Under the pieces are notes generated by a model. The model was not told the DNA's origin and made no database searches. It was given only the letters and a program-made list of their open reading frames with translations. From Chachezhania antarctica (GTDB taxonomy: Bacteria > Pseudomonadota > Alphaproteobacteria > Rhodobacterales > Rhodobacteraceae): a DNA stretch of 64,000 bases. Below, in pieces: positions 9,204 through 19,083 of this stretch (position 1 is the stretch's first letter; each line of letters begins with the position of its first letter). The stretch covers positions 187,123 through 251,122 of the forward strand of contig NZ_QZEX01000005.1 of assembly GCF_003646465.1 (NCBI RefSeq). Reading direction: 5' to 3'. Made by a program: the position numbers and the translations under genes.

Positions 9204-10385
9204 ATGCAGCTATTCACCACCCCTTCGAAAAAGGGCACGCCGCCCGTACGCCTGTTTCAATCGACGCTGGAAAACGCCATCGATGCCGTCGTGATCATCG
9301 ACGACCAGAACCGCGTCACCTTCTTCAACAAGGCCGCGGAGGCGCTGTGGGGCTATCGCCCCGACGAGGTGCTGAACCAGAACGTCAAGATGCTGGTGCC
9401 CGAACGGTTTCGCGCGGGCCATGACGACCTAGTCGAACGCAACCGGACAACGGGCCAGGATCGCATCGTCGGCTCCAGCCGTGACCTGAAGCTGAACCGC
9501 AAGGACGGGTCCGAAGTGTCGGTCTCGCTCGCGCTGTCCAAGATGCGCATCGGCAACAGCTGGGGCTACGCCGCCTTCGTGCGCAACATCTCTGCCGAAT
9601 ACGACTCGCTGAACCGACTGCTGGACCAGGTGGCGCTCAGCGCGGATTCGGTGTCCATCTCCAGCGAGCAGATGGAAGAGGCCGCGACCAAGGTCAACGA
9701 CGGCGCCACGCGCCAGGCCGCCGCCGCGCAGGAAGCCAGCGCATCGATGGAACAGATCACCGCCAATATCCGGCAATGCGCCGACAATGCCGCGCAGACC
9801 GAGAAGATCGCCAACAACTCCCTGACGCAGGCGGAATCCGCGGCCAGCACCGTGCAGGATGCGGTGAAGGCCATGGGAGAGATCGCGGCCAAGATCGGCA
9901 TCGTCCAGGAGATCGCACGTCAGACCGACCTGCTGGCGCTGAACGCCGCCGTGGAAGCCGCCCGCGCCGGCCACAACGGCAAGGGCTTTGCCATCGTCGC
10001 GGCCGAAGTCCGGCGGCTTGCGGAACGCAGCAAGGTTGCCGCGGAAGAGATCGTGGCCCTGTCGCGCCTGACGGCGGATACGTCGAGCAAGGCGGGCAAG
10101 GAACTGTCGGAACTGGTGCCGGAAATCCAGCGGACATCGGATCTGGTCAGCGAAATTTCGGCGGCAACGCAGGAGCAGCGCATCGGGTCAGAGCAGATCA
10201 ACTCAGCCATCAGCGAGCTCGACCAGATCATCCAGAGCAACGCCGCCGCCGCCCACCAGGCCGCCGCGACCACGAAGAACCTGATCGAGGGCAGCGAGAA
10301 GCTGAAGGCGATCCTGGGCAGCTTCCGGGACGCCGAAGGCAATATCAACCGCTCGGCCGGGGACGAGGCTGCAAACGCCGCGTGA
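9204..10385 (+). CDS. Soluble PAS chemoreceptor with FixL-like haem-ligand residues
   Basis: Cytoplasmic methyl-accepting chemotaxis protein of 393 residues. A single PAS domain (about 18-130) is followed by a receptor signalling domain with the tip [20 protein letters not shown]. No membrane segment is present. In the PAS domain H73, R79 and R93 align with the haem-ligand H200, R206 and O2-contacting R220 of Bradyrhizobium FixL. The flanking NVKMLVPE and RKDGSEV segments also match FixL-type PAS domains. It may therefore be a haem-based aerotaxis sensor, which is inference from alignment by eye. It lies 115 bases after the coiled-coil protein on the same strand. Confidence 0.9.
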   Translation: MQLFTTPSKKGTPPVRLFQSTLENAIDAVVIIDDQNRVTFFNKAAEALWGYRPDEVLNQNVKMLVPERFRAGHDDLVERNRTTGQDRIVGSSRDLKLNRKDGSEVSVSLALSKMRIGNSWGYAAFVRNISAEYDSLNRLLDQVALSADSVSISSEQMEEAATKVNDGATRQAAAAQEASASMEQITANIRQCADNAAQTEKIANNSLTQAESAASTVQDAVKAMGEIAAKIGIVQEIARQTDLLALNAAVEAARAGHNGKGFAIVAAEVRRLAERSKVAAEEIVALSRLTADTSSKAGKELSELVPEIQRTSDLVSEISAATQEQRIGSEQINSAISELDQIIQSNAAAAHQAAATTKNLIEGSEKLKAILGSFRDAEGNINRSAGDEAANAA

Positions 10386-10436
10386 TCCGCGCCGCGCGGA
10401 GCACGGGGAACCGTCGTTCCTGAGCGATACCGCGCC

Positions 10437-10455
10437 CGGACCCTGCAAGGGTCCG
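10437..10455. terminator. Terminator-like hairpin between convergent genes
   Basis: Perfect 8-bp stem CGGACCCT/AGGGTCCG with a 3-base loop, in the 164-base gap between the PAS receptor and the convergent luciferase-like gene. No T-run follows on either strand, so termination strength is uncertain. Confidence 0.45.
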
Positions 10456-10549
10456 AGCGCTGCCGGACCGGACCCCGTGCCTGTCGACCGACCGGGATGT
10501 CAGCTGCGCAGGTCGCGCGGATCCCGGCCGACCGGGAGCATGAGCACGA

Positions 10550-11560
10550 TCACTCGGCGGCGTGGCTTTCTTCGGTCATCCCCGCAAGAACGCCGGCCGC
10601 AATGGTGATCGACCGGATGCGCGCTGCCGGATCGTGCATGGCGGACGTGATCATCAATTCGTCGGGCTGGAAGGTCTCAACCAGCGACGCGATCTGACGT
10701 TCGATGTCCGCCGCCGCGCCGCAGGCCGAACAGGACAGAGCCGCCTCGGCCTGTGCCAGGATCGGGGCGGGAACGTGGGCTTCGACGTCCTCGACCGGCA
10801 TCGGCAGCTTGCCGGGCCGGCCCATGCGCAGCCGCGCGAAGGCCAGCAATTGCGAGCTGCGCAGGTAGCGCGCCTCTTCGGCCGTATCCGCCGCGAAGAC
10901 GCCCGCCGCCATCATGGCATAGGGCCGCGCCAGCCAGGCCGACGGGCGGAACTGCGCGCGGTAGACCTCCAACGCCTCGCCCAGCATCTGCGGCGCGAAG
11001 TGGGACGCGAAGGCATAGGGCAGCCCCATATGGGCCGCGAACTGTGCCCCGAAGAGGCTGGAGCCCAGGATCCACACCGGCACGTGGCTGCCTTCCCCCG
11101 GCACGGCGCGCACCTTCGCGTTCGGTTCGGCATCGCCGAGATAGCCCAGAAGTTCGGCCACATCGTCAGGGAAGCGGTCCGCGCTCTGGAAATAGCGCCG
11201 AAGCGCTTGGGCCGTGGCCTGATCGGTGCCGGGCGCGCGGCCCAGGCCAAGATCGATCCGGCCCGGGTACATCGCGTCGAGCGTGCCGAACTGTTCGGCG
11301 ATGACCAGCGGCGGGTGGTTGGGCAGCATCACGCCCCCTGCCCCGACCCTGATCCGGTCCGTCGCCCCCGCGACCCGGCCGATGACGACAGCCGTCGCAG
11401 CGCTCGCGATGCCCGACATGTTGTGATGTTCTGCCAGCCAGTAGCGATGATACCCCAGCCTATCGGCCGCGCGGGCCAGTTCGACGGTGTTGTCGAGCGC
11501 ATCCGACACGGTGCCGCCTTCGGGCACCGGGGCCAGATCGAGAATTGAATAATTGTGCAT
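10550..11560 (-). CDS. LLM-class flavin-dependent oxidoreductase (luciferase-like, MsnO8 type)
   Basis: Luciferase-like monooxygenase-fold protein of 336 residues that would use reduced flavin; the substrate is unknown. The N-terminus ([12 protein letters not shown]), LAEHHNM and the [18 protein letters not shown] segment are typical of the MsnO8-type subgroup. The start at 11560 follows a GGAGG ribosome site 6 bases upstream, so a longer reading to 11785 is rejected. It is a single gene facing the phosphomannomutase gene divergently, with a 212-base gap between them. Confidence 0.85.
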   Translation of the reverse strand: MHNYSILDLAPVPEGGTVSDALDNTVELARAADRLGYHRYWLAEHHNMSGIASAATAVVIGRVAGATDRIRVGAGGVMLPNHPPLVIAEQFGTLDAMYPGRIDLGLGRAPGTDQATAQALRRYFQSADRFPDDVAELLGYLGDAEPNAKVRAVPGEGSHVPVWILGSSLFGAQFAAHMGLPYAFASHFAPQMLGEALEVYRAQFRPSAWLARPYAMMAAGVFAADTAEEARYLRSSQLLAFARLRMGRPGKLPMPVEDVEAHVPAPILAQAEAALSCSACGAAADIERQIASLVETFQPDELMITSAMHDPAARIRSITIAAGVLAGMTEESHAAE

Positions 11561-11772
11561 TGGACGCCTCCGACTCCGAACGTAATGCTCCGCGCGGGTC
11601 GCGCCAAGGGCCGGGCCGGCACATGGGCTGTGCGGGAACCCGACGGAACCGGCACATATCCGCAGATACCCAGCGGCCTGTGACCATAAGCACCGGAGCC
11701 GTTTCTTGCCGGATGCCCTGCCCCTTGCTAAGCCAAGCCAACCGTCAATTTTCCGATCGTGAGCTTTTACAC

Positions 11773-13269
11773 ATGTCTGCACCATTGTCCCAGGTCACCC
11801 CCAACACGTGGGAGTTCCTTTCGACTCCGATGATCAAGCCGACAGGGTTTCGCGAATACGACGCCCGCTGGCGCTTCCCCGAAGAGATCAACCTGCCCGG
11901 CATGACGGCGCTTGGCCTTGGCCTTGGCACCCAGATGCACGCCCGCGGGATCGAACCCCGGATCGTCGTCGGCAACGATTACCGCGAATATTCCGTCGCG
12001 GTGAAGAACGCGCTGATGATCGGCCTGATGCAGGCCGGGATCGAGGTGACGGATATCGGCCCGGCGCTGTCGCCCATGGCCTATTTCGCGCAATTCCACC
12101 TGGACAGCCCGGCGGTGGCGATGGTCACCGCCTCGCACAACCCGAACGGCTGGACCGGCGTGAAGATGGGCTTTGAACGCCCGCTGACCCACGGCCCCGA
12201 CGAGATGGGCGAACTGCGCGACATCGTTCTGGAAGGCCGCGGCGAACCGCGTCCGGGCGGATCGTACAAGATCGACCGGACGGTGAAGGAGGCCTACCTT
12301 CAGGACCTCGTCGGCGACTTCAAGATGAGCCGCAAGCTGAAGGTCGTCTGCGCCACGGGCAACGGCACCGCGGGCGCCATCGCGCCGGAGCTGTTCGAAC
12401 GGATGGGCGTCGAGGTGGTCAACAGCCATAACGAGCTGGATTACACCTTCCCCCATTACAACCCGAACCCCGAAGCCATGGAGATGCTCCATGACATGGC
12501 CGATACGGTGAAGGCCTCGGGCGCGGATTTCGCGCTTGGCTTCGACGGTGACGGCGACCGCTGTGGCGTGGTGGATGACGAGGGCGAGGAGATCTTCGCC
12601 GACAAGATGGGCGTGATCATGGCCCGCGGCTTTGCCCCCGACCACCCGGGCGCGACCTTCGTGGCGGATGTGAAATCGACCGGCCTGTTCGCATCGGATC
12701 CCGAGCTTCAGAAATACGACATCAAGGCGGATTACTGGAAGACCGGCCACAGCCACATGAAGCGGCGCGTGAAGGAACTGGGCGCGCTGGCAGGGTTCGA
12801 GAAATCGGGCCACTACTTCCTGGCTGAACCGATTGGCCGCGGCTACGATTGCGGCATGCGCGTCGCGGTCGAGATCTGCAAGCTGATGGACCGCAATCCC
12901 GACAAGTCGATGTCGGACCTGCGCAAGGCCCTGCCCCGGGTCTATTCGACGCCCACCATGTCGCCCTATTGCGCGGATGATGAAAAGTACGACGTGCTGG
13001 CGCGGATCGTCGAAAAGCTGGAAGCGTGGCATGCCGAGGGCAAGGACTTCGCCGGCCGTCCGATCAAGGACCTGGTGACGGTCAACGGCGCGCGGGTGAT
13101 CCTGGACAATGGCGGCTGGGCGCTGGTGCGCGCGTCGTCGAACACGCCGAACCTTGTCGTCGTCTGCGAAAGTGCCGACAGCGACGCGGAGCTGCGCGCG
13201 CTCTTTGCCGAGATCGACGGCGTGATCCGGACCGAACCGTCGGTCGGCGATTACGACCAGACGATCTGA
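11773..13269 (+). CDS. Phosphomannomutase/phosphoglucomutase
   Basis: Alpha-D-phosphohexomutase that interconverts sugar 1- and 6-phosphates, probably mannose (and glucose) phosphates for surface polysaccharide or GDP-mannose. The 498 residues have the catalytic phospho-serine loop TASHNPNGW (S121) and the metal loop DGDGDR (D258, D260, D262). The sugar-binding segment FEKSGHYF and a C-terminal phosphate-binding domain (RASSNTPN) are also present. Start chosen at MSAPLSQ because the sequence upstream of it does not resemble the family. Monocistronic as far as can be seen. The choice between ManB- and AlgC-type naming cannot be made from sequence alone. Confidence 0.92.
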   Translation: MSAPLSQVTPNTWEFLSTPMIKPTGFREYDARWRFPEEINLPGMTALGLGLGTQMHARGIEPRIVVGNDYREYSVAVKNALMIGLMQAGIEVTDIGPALSPMAYFAQFHLDSPAVAMVTASHNPNGWTGVKMGFERPLTHGPDEMGELRDIVLEGRGEPRPGGSYKIDRTVKEAYLQDLVGDFKMSRKLKVVCATGNGTAGAIAPELFERMGVEVVNSHNELDYTFPHYNPNPEAMEMLHDMADTVKASGADFALGFDGDGDRCGVVDDEGEEIFADKMGVIMARGFAPDHPGATFVADVKSTGLFASDPELQKYDIKADYWKTGHSHMKRRVKELGALAGFEKSGHYFLAEPIGRGYDCGMRVAVEICKLMDRNPDKSMSDLRKALPRVYSTPTMSPYCADDEKYDVLARIVEKLEAWHAEGKDFAGRPIKDLVTVNGARVILDNGGWALVRASSNTPNLVVVCESADSDAELRALFAEIDGVIRTEPSVGDYDQTI

Positions 13270-13382
13270 ACGCCGTGCGGGTATCGCGGTGGCGGTGCCC
13301 GCGCCGATGGCCGGTTCGGCTTGCAATGGCCGGACGGGAATGCCAGTGAAGATGCGATGACACTGGGAACCGCTGAGGGCTG

Positions 13383-13904
13383 ATGTCTTTGTCGCGAAAC
13401 TTGCTTCTGGCCTTGACTGCCACCCTTGCCCTAGCGGCGTGCGGGCAAAGCCGGCTCAATCCGATGAACTGGGGCTCGTCCAAACGGGTCGACGTCCAGC
13501 AGCCCGCGGATGGCGGGGTCAATACCTTGCTGCCGAAGAGAACGACGTTCTCCCTGCGCGACGACGACGAGGACGAGGACAACCGCGTTCTGGTGTCCGA
13601 CGTGACCCAGATGCGGGTCGAACAGACCCCCAGCGGCGCCATCGTCTATGCCACCGGTGTGGCCGCCCGCCAGGGCGCCTACAGTGCCGAGCTGCGCCCC
13701 TTGGGCGAAAAGGCCGAACCGGACGAGAACGGCGTGCTGACGCTGGATTTCGTGGTGGCCTACCCGTCACAGAACACGCCGGTGGGCGGCACGTCGCTGC
13801 GGCAGGTCCATACCGCGCGGTCGCTGTCCAAGCAGACGCTTGAGACAACGAAACTGATCCGTGTCGTGGGCGCCAACGGCGCCCGGGAAACGCGGCGGAA
13901 CTGA
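13383..13904 (+). CDS. Hypothetical lipoprotein
   Basis: Putative lipoprotein of 173 residues. A signal peptide of about 19 residues ends in the lipobox LAAC. The mature part begins with a Gly/Asn/Ser region and is followed by a beta-rich domain (VSDVTQMRVEQTPSGAIVYATG) of about 120 residues. I do not recognise a named family beyond conserved roseobacter lipoproteins. It is convergent with ribonuclease D, with a gap of only 4 bases. Confidence 0.75.
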   Translation: MSLSRNLLLALTATLALAACGQSRLNPMNWGSSKRVDVQQPADGGVNTLLPKRTTFSLRDDDEDEDNRVLVSDVTQMRVEQTPSGAIVYATGVAARQGAYSAELRPLGEKAEPDENGVLTLDFVVAYPSQNTPVGGTSLRQVHTARSLSKQTLETTKLIRVVGANGARETRRN

Positions 13905-13908
13905 TCCG

Positions 13909-15066
13909 CTACAGATCGACCAGCGCGACCGTCTGCCCCTTGGCCGCCAGCGCGACCTGACCGTCGCACAGGCGCAAGGCATCGGCCCCGAAAACCTCGC
14001 TCCGCCAGCCTGTCAGGGCCGGCACTTCGCGCTGGCCGGACGCGATCGCATCCAGATCCGACGCCGAGGCGATCAGTTTCGCGGCCACCCCGGCATCGTC
14101 GGACTTGGCTTTCAGAAGCACGCGCAGTAGATCGGCCAGCGCCGGGTTCACCTGCGGCTTGTGGCGGGGCTTTTCATCGCTGGGAAGATCTTTCGACGGG
14201 CAATCCATACCGCGCTTGACGGCGGTCAGGATGCCTTCGGAAATGGCGCCCCGGCGCGCTTCGCGCTGCAACAGGCGGGATGCGCCCAGATCGGCATGGG
14301 TCGACGGCTTGGTCGAGGCAAGCTCCACCAGCGCGTCGTCCTTGTAGACCCGGTTGCGGGGCACGTTGTTTTCCTGCGCATAGCGTTCGCGGAAGGCCGC
14401 CAGTTCGCGCACGATGCCCAGGAACCGCGGGCTTTGGCTGCGGGTCTTGATCCGGCGCCATGCCTCCTGCGGCTGGATGTCGTAGGTGGATGGCTGGGTC
14501 AGGACGCTCAGCTCCTCCTCCACCCAGCGGGACCGGCCCGAGCTTTCGAGTTCGGCCGCGAGATATTCGTAGACCTGCCGCAGATGGGTGACATCGGCCA
14601 GCGCATAGCGTTTCTGCGCGTCCGACAGCGGGCGGCGCGACCAGTCGGTAAAGCGCGAGCTCTTGTCGACCTGTTCGCGCGCGATCTTGCGGACCAGCGT
14701 TTCGTATCCCACCTGCTCGCCAAAGCCGCAGACCATGGCGGCGACCTGGGTGTCGAACAGGGGCGTGGGGAACAGGCCCGCCTCGACCCAGAAGATTTCC
14801 AGATCCTGCCGCGCGGCGTGAAACACCTTCACGACCGATGTATCGCGGAACAGGTCATAGAGCGGGTCCAGCGACAGCCCGTCTGCCAGCGGATCGACCA
14901 GCACGGCGTTGCTGTCGTCCTCTCCCGGCATGGCCAGTTGGATCATGCAAAGCTTGGAATAATAGGTGCGTTCGCGGAGAAATTCGGTATCGACCGTGAC
15001 GTAATCGAATTCGGCGGCCTTGGTGCAGAATTCCGCCAGGGCCTCGGTCGTCGTTATCGTGATCAT
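13909..15066 (-). CDS. rnd: Ribonuclease D
   Basis: 3'-5' exoribonuclease of the DEDD family that trims tRNA precursors and other small RNAs. The 385 residues have the Exo I motif VDTEFL (D26, E28), the Exo II region around VKVFHAARQDLEIFW and the Exo III region LSDAQKRYALADV. A C-terminal HRDC-type helical region follows. Start set at MITITTTEAL; a longer reading to 15159 adds 31 residues with no family resemblance. It lies downstream of purN on the same strand across a 133-base gap, so it may have its own promoter. Confidence 0.93.
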   Translation of the reverse strand: MITITTTEALAEFCTKAAEFDYVTVDTEFLRERTYYSKLCMIQLAMPGEDDSNAVLVDPLADGLSLDPLYDLFRDTSVVKVFHAARQDLEIFWVEAGLFPTPLFDTQVAAMVCGFGEQVGYETLVRKIAREQVDKSSRFTDWSRRPLSDAQKRYALADVTHLRQVYEYLAAELESSGRSRWVEEELSVLTQPSTYDIQPQEAWRRIKTRSQSPRFLGIVRELAAFRERYAQENNVPRNRVYKDDALVELASTKPSTHADLGASRLLQREARRGAISEGILTAVKRGMDCPSKDLPSDEKPRHKPQVNPALADLLRVLLKAKSDDAGVAAKLIASASDLDAIASGQREVPALTGWRSEVFGADALRLCDGQVALAAKGQTVALVDL

Positions 15067-15199
15067 GTACTGCCACTGTCCTGTTATTGGGGAACCTTTC
15101 CACAGCGCCCGGCCGGTGCCCATTCCCGTACACAATCCTGTTACGCCAAATCCGGCCAAGTTGCAAAACCGAGATTTCGAACAGGCCGCGACTGTAGCG

Positions 15200-15811
15200 T
15201 CAACCTGCGTCGTCCGTCAGCCACAAAGGTTCCCGTTCGCCCGAAGCGAACCGGCGGAGCACGGCCGGGTAGAGCCGGTGTTCCTGTACCAGCACCCGCG
15301 CCGACAGGCTGTCGGGCGTGTCGCCGGGCAGGATCGGCACTTCGGCCTGGCCAAGGATCGGGCCTTCGTCCAGTTCCGGCGTTACTTCGTGCACGGTGCA
15401 GCCATGGGTGCTTTCGCCCGCCTCCAGCGCGCGGGCATGGGTGTGGAGGCCGCGGTACTTCGGCAAAAGCGACGGGTGGATGTTCAGCATCCGCCCCTGC
15501 CAGTGCGACACAAAACCCGCCGTAAGGATGCGCATGAAACCCGCAAGGCAAAGGATATCCGGTTGCGCCATTTCCAGCCGTTCGGTCAGCGCGGTTTCAA
15601 ACGCCGCCCGGTCGCCGCCAAAGGGCTTGTGATCGACAACAGCCGTATCAACCCCCATCGCGGCGGCCTTCTCCAGCCCGCCCGCGTCGGCGCGGTTCGA
15701 CAGAACCAGACAGGGCTGCCCGGCATGATCGGCCTCGCCCATGCTTTCCACCAGCGACACCATGTTCGAGCCGCCCCCGGAGATCAGGATCGCAACGCGC
15801 TTGCGGCTCAT
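15200..15811 (-). CDS. purN: Phosphoribosylglycinamide formyltransferase PurN
   Basis: Transfers the formyl group of 10-formyl-THF to GAR in step 3 of purine synthesis. The 203 residues contain the N-terminal ISGGGSNM phosphate loop, the catalytic [20 protein letters not shown] region with Asn and His, and the later conserved Asp (TPELDEGPI). Its ATG overlaps the purM stop (ATGA), giving a purM-purN operon with translational coupling. Confidence 0.96.
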   Translation of the reverse strand: MSRKRVAILISGGGSNMVSLVESMGEADHAGQPCLVLSNRADAGGLEKAAAMGVDTAVVDHKPFGGDRAAFETALTERLEMAQPDILCLAGFMRILTAGFVSHWQGRMLNIHPSLLPKYRGLHTHARALEAGESTHGCTVHEVTPELDEGPILGQAEVPILPGDTPDSLSARVLVQEHRLYPAVLRRFASGEREPLWLTDDAG

Positions 15812-16854
15812 TCCGCCCCGCCGGTATAGCGGACGCCCTCACCGCTGACGGTGTGGCCCAGAACGGACACGGTTTCGCCTGCCTCGGTCAGCAACTGGGT
15901 CAGCGCCTCGGCCCGGTCTTCGGCCACGACCAGCACCATGCCGATGCCGCAGTTGAAGGTCTTCAGCATCTCGGCCTGCGCGATCCCGCCCGTTTCGGCC
16001 ATCCAGTCGAAGACTGCGGGACGGGTCCAGGATGTCAGGTCGATTTCCGCGCCCAGCCCTTCGGGCAGCACGCGCGGCAGGTTTTCCGTCAGCCCGCCAC
16101 CGGTGATGTGCGCCAGCCCGTGCACGCCCCCTGCCCGGATCGCATCCAGCACCTGGCGCACGTAAAGCCGCGTCGGCGCCAGCAGCGCCGCGCCCAGCGG
16201 GCCGTCGGCGAAGGGCGCGGGATCGTCCCAGCCCAGCCCGCTTTGCTCCACCAGCCGGCGAACGAGCGAATAGCCGTTGGAATGGATCCCGTCGCTGGCC
16301 AGCCCCAGCAGCACGTCGCCTTGGGCCACGCCGTCGGGCAAGGCCGTCCCCCGCTCCATCGCGCCCACGGCAAAGCCTGCAAGGTCGAAATCGCCTGCCT
16401 CGTACATGCCCGGCATCTCGGCCGTCTCGCCGCCGATCAGGGCGCAGCCCGACCGCACGCAGCCTTCGGCAATGCCTTCGACCACCTGCGCGGCGACGGC
16501 TGTCTCCAGCTTGCCGGTGGCGAAGTAATCAAGGAAGAACAAGGGCTCCGCCCCCTGGCAAACCAGGTCGTTCACGCACATGGCGACAAGGTCGATGCCC
16601 ACGCCCGCCACTTCGCCGGTGTCGATGGCGATGCGCAGCTTGGTGCCCACGCCGTCGGTTGCCGCGACAAGCACAGGATCCTCGTAGCCTGCGGCCTTCA
16701 GATCAAAAAGCGCGCCAAAGCCGCCCAGCCCGCTCATCACGCCGGGGCGGTTGGTGCGTTTGGCGGCGGGCTTGATCGCCTCGACCAAAGCGTTGCCAGC
16801 GTCGATATCGACGCCTGCCTCGGCATAGGTCAGCCCGTTCCTGCGGTCGGTCAT
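15808..16854 (-). CDS. purM: Phosphoribosylformylglycinamidine cyclo-ligase PurM
   Basis: AIR synthetase, which closes the imidazole ring in step 5 of purine synthesis using ATP. The 348 residues show the N-terminal [12 protein letters not shown] signature, the [12 protein letters not shown] segment, [11 protein letters not shown] and the C-terminal [10 protein letters not shown]. Full length. First gene of the two-gene purM-purN operon. The roughly 110-base upstream gap to the CAU tRNA holds the promoter, but I see no riboswitch-like structure in it. Confidence 0.96.
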   Translation of the reverse strand: MTDRRNGLTYAEAGVDIDAGNALVEAIKPAAKRTNRPGVMSGLGGFGALFDLKAAGYEDPVLVAATDGVGTKLRIAIDTGEVAGVGIDLVAMCVNDLVCQGAEPLFFLDYFATGKLETAVAAQVVEGIAEGCVRSGCALIGGETAEMPGMYEAGDFDLAGFAVGAMERGTALPDGVAQGDVLLGLASDGIHSNGYSLVRRLVEQSGLGWDDPAPFADGPLGAALLAPTRLYVRQVLDAIRAGGVHGLAHITGGGLTENLPRVLPEGLGAEIDLTSWTRPAVFDWMAETGGIAQAEMLKTFNCGIGMVLVVAEDRAEALTQLLTEAGETVSVLGHTVSGEGVRYTGGAE

Positions 16855-16963
16855 GTCAAAGGCCCCCGGTTGCGTTACACGCGCGGGTTAGTCCATCCCG
16901 CGCGCCCTTGCAACGCCCGGGCTTGACGCGGGAACCGAGCATGGTACGCAGAACGTCACAGGC

Positions 16964-17040
16964 GGGCCTGTAGCTCAATTGGTTAGAGCAGAGCGCTCAT
17001 AACGCTTTGGTTGCGGGTTCAAGTCCTGCCGGGCCTACCA
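16964..17040 (+). tRNA. tRNA with CAU anticodon, probably tRNA-Ile2 (lysidine type)
   Basis: A 77-base cloverleaf with encoded CCA. The acceptor stem GGGCCTG pairs with CGGGCCT (one G-U at the end). The D-loop is AGCTCAATTGGTTAGAGC, the anticodon CAT is at 16998-17000 within loop CTCATAA, and the T-arm is GCGGGTTCAAGTCCTGC. The anticodon stem and TGGTT variable loop look more like bacterial tRNA-Ile2 than elongator tRNA-Met, so TilS-dependent lysidine modification is likely. Elongator Met cannot be excluded. Confidence 0.9.
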
Positions 17041-17247
17041 GATATTCCTTTTCCCTCTGAAATCGATGGACCTGAGGTCCGCAGCGGAATAAATCGGATC
17101 AGGAGTAGCGACCACCTGCCCCGTTTTACCGCAGTTCGCTAAGCGGAACGCGCACGGCGCTTTCATCTGGCCGGGGCCTGGGCTAAGGCCCCGGAAAAGT
17201 CGCGGTCCGGACATTGCCAGCACGGGTTTCGGATGGCAGCATCACGG

Positions 17248-17287
17248 GGTTAACTCGCGAAGACGGGTGGGTAATACATCGTTAACC
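17248..17287. promoter_or_regulatory. Inverted GGTTAAC...GTTAACC pair upstream of the esterase gene
   Basis: In the otherwise empty 272-base gap (17041-17312), GGTTAAC at 17248-17254 and its exact inverse GTTAACC at 17281-17287 flank 26 bases, ending 25 bases before the esterase ATG. This could be an operator or two half-sites for a dimeric regulator such as CtrA (TTAAC half-sites). No regulator is assigned. The rest of the gap shows only a weak GGACC/GGTCC hairpin. Confidence 0.4.
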
Positions 17288-17312
17288 GCTCCTCGCGCAC
17301 GACAGCAACGGT

Positions 17313-18875
17313 ATGGGCACGGTCGGCATGAGGACTCTGGTCTATATTCTCGCAGGTCAAAGCAACGCCGTTGGCCTTAGATCCCGGCTTGAGGCAGAGC
17401 TGACGGAGACCTATGGTTCGGGCGGGTATCGCCTGGTCACGGTTGCGGTCGGCGCCACCGGTTTGTTGCGCCCCCTGAAACGCCCCGACTGGGCAACGGC
17501 GAACGAGCTTCCGCAGCGGCTGGTCGACAAGGCTGCGGATGTCATGGCGACCCTACCAAAAGCCGGCCTTCGGGGCATGCTGTGGGTCCAGGGCGAAGCC
17601 GATACGATCGGTGGCCTGAACGCGGCGCCCTACAAGGCCCTGCTTTCGCTGATGTTCGACAAGCTGCGCGCCGAAGTGCCCGGTGCCGAGGGGCTGCCGG
17701 TAACACTGGTGGGCCTGTCGGCCGATGCCCAGGGCCGCAACGGGCGGAAAAACTGGGACGCGGTGATGGAAGCGCAGGCCGAGCTCGCCGCGGAGGATCC
17801 CCGTCTCTCGCTCCTGTCGCCTGACGAGGTGGTCCGCGACGCGGGTTTTCCGGCGTCGAAGATGTTCCACGACAAGCTGCACTATTCAGGCAGGATGCTG
17901 AAGATTTTGGCCGAGGCCGGGCTGGACCGGATGATCGATGCCCACCAGGAGAGGATCAAGCTTCCGCACGGTCCCGCGACCCGCGGGGACGACATCTTCG
18001 GCCCCGACGGGGCCGCGGCGAAAATGGCCGGTGGCAAGGGGGACGACACCTACTACGTCGATCGCCGGGGCGATTCGATCAACGAGCGTCGGGGAGAGGG
18101 CGACGACACCGTCATCGCCTCGGTGTCGTTCTCGCTGCGCACGGACGGTCACAGGGTCGAATCGCTGATGCTCGCAGGCACGGACGATCTGAACGGGTTC
18201 GGCAACGCGCTGGACAACTCGATCATCGGCAATACCGGCGCCAACCGGCTGAAGGGCGGTCAGGGAAACGACGTTCTGCGCGGCGGCGAAGGCAACGACC
18301 GCCTGTTCGGCGAAGCGGGCGCGGATCACCTTCTGGGCGGCCCCGGCGACGATCTCTACGTCATCACGGACCGCCGCGATGTGGTCTTCGAATCCCGCGA
18401 CCAGGGCCACGATACCGTCCGCGCCCGCGTGTCTTTCACCCTGCGCGATCACAGCCAGGAGATCGAGGATCTGCGCCTTGCAGGCCGCAATGACCTGAAC
18501 GGGTTCGGCAATGCGCGCGACAACCTGATCAAGGGGAACCGCGGCGACAACCGTCTGGACGGCGCCTGGGGCGACGACCGCCTGACCGGCAAAGGCGGTG
18601 ACGACAGGCTGGCGGACCGGCATGGCGACGACATCTACACCGGGGGCAGCGGCGCCGATCACTTCGTGTTCGAACGCGACGCCGGACACGACAGGGTGAC
18701 CGATTTCAAACCCGGCAAGGATTCGCTGGTCTTCATCGACCTGACGGCACGGCGCGATCTTTCCATTTCGCAGCAGGGCGACGATACGGTGATCGGCTTC
18801 GGCGAAGGTGCCCAGGTGGTTCTGGACGATGTCGATGCCCAGTCGCTGCGCGTGGGCGATTTTCTTTTTCTCTAG
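17313..18875 (+). CDS. Secreted SGNH/SASA-family carbohydrate esterase fused to RTX calcium-binding repeats
   Basis: Predicted extracellular two-part protein of 520 residues. Residues 1 to about 215 form an SGNH hydrolase of the sialate O-acetylesterase/CE6 type. The nucleophile is S17 in AGQSN, the oxyanion block is WVQGEADT (91-98) and the Asp-His pair is D187/H190 in HDKLH. The rest is RTX-type glycine/aspartate nonapeptides (GGxGxD) ending with the DRVTDFKPGKD segment and a C-terminal FLFL, as in type I secretion substrates. There is no N-terminal signal peptide, consistent with T1SS export. No T1SS transporter lies in the window. An ATG at 17328 (MRTLVYILAG) is an alternative start. The substrate, perhaps an acetylated polysaccharide, is inference. 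Confidence 0.85.
   Translation: MGTVGMRTLVYILAGQSNAVGLRSRLEAELTETYGSGGYRLVTVAVGATGLLRPLKRPDWATANELPQRLVDKAADVMATLPKAGLRGMLWVQGEADTIGGLNAAPYKALLSLMFDKLRAEVPGAEGLPVTLVGLSADAQGRNGRKNWDAVMEAQAELAAEDPRLSLLSPDEVVRDAGFPASKMFHDKLHYSGRMLKILAEAGLDRMIDAHQERIKLPHGPATRGDDIFGPDGAAAKMAGGKGDDTYYVDRRGDSINERRGEGDDTVIASVSFSLRTDGHRVESLMLAGTDDLNGFGNALDNSIIGNTGANRLKGGQGNDVLRGGEGNDRLFGEAGADHLLGGPGDDLYVITDRRDVVFESRDQGHDTVRARVSFTLRDHSQEIEDLRLAGRNDLNGFGNARDNLIKGNRGDNRLDGAWGDDRLTGKGGDDRLADRHGDDIYTGGSGADHFVFERDAGHDRVTDFKPGKDSLVFIDLTARRDLSISQQGDDTVIGFGEGAQVVLDDVDAQSLRVGDFLFL
18039..18623 (+). repeat. Two tandem RTX modules inside the esterase gene
   Basis: Module 1 (18039-18344) and module 2 (18345-18623) encode the same about 100-residue pattern. 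It opens with a GDD-x-Y start, then ExxxxGxDTV, SFxLR, LAGxxDLNGFGNAxDN and a GNxGxNRLxG end. A third GDD-x-Y start at 18624 opens the C-terminal cap. The DLNGFGNA core is identical in both copies, which suggests duplication within the gene. Confidence 0.75.
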
Positions 18876-19083
18876 GTCGGGCACGGAAGGTGTCGCTGCC
18901 TTCCGGGCCGTTAGGGCCGGTGCGGGCCGGTGTGGCGATCCGCCTTCCAGAACCGGATGTCAGGCGGTGTGTGCGCCGCGGGAATGACTTGGAGCGGTGC
19001 GCCTTGTGTGTTCAAATCGCAGGCAAAGGCCCGGATGCGGCCCGGGACACCCGCCCGGCGTGAAGACCGGTGAAGAGATCCGG

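Noticed and set aside
16964-17040. Calling the CAU tRNA elongator tRNA-Met
   Set aside because: The anticodon stem and TGGTT variable loop fit tRNA-Ile2 better; initiator features are also lacking. Met remains possible.
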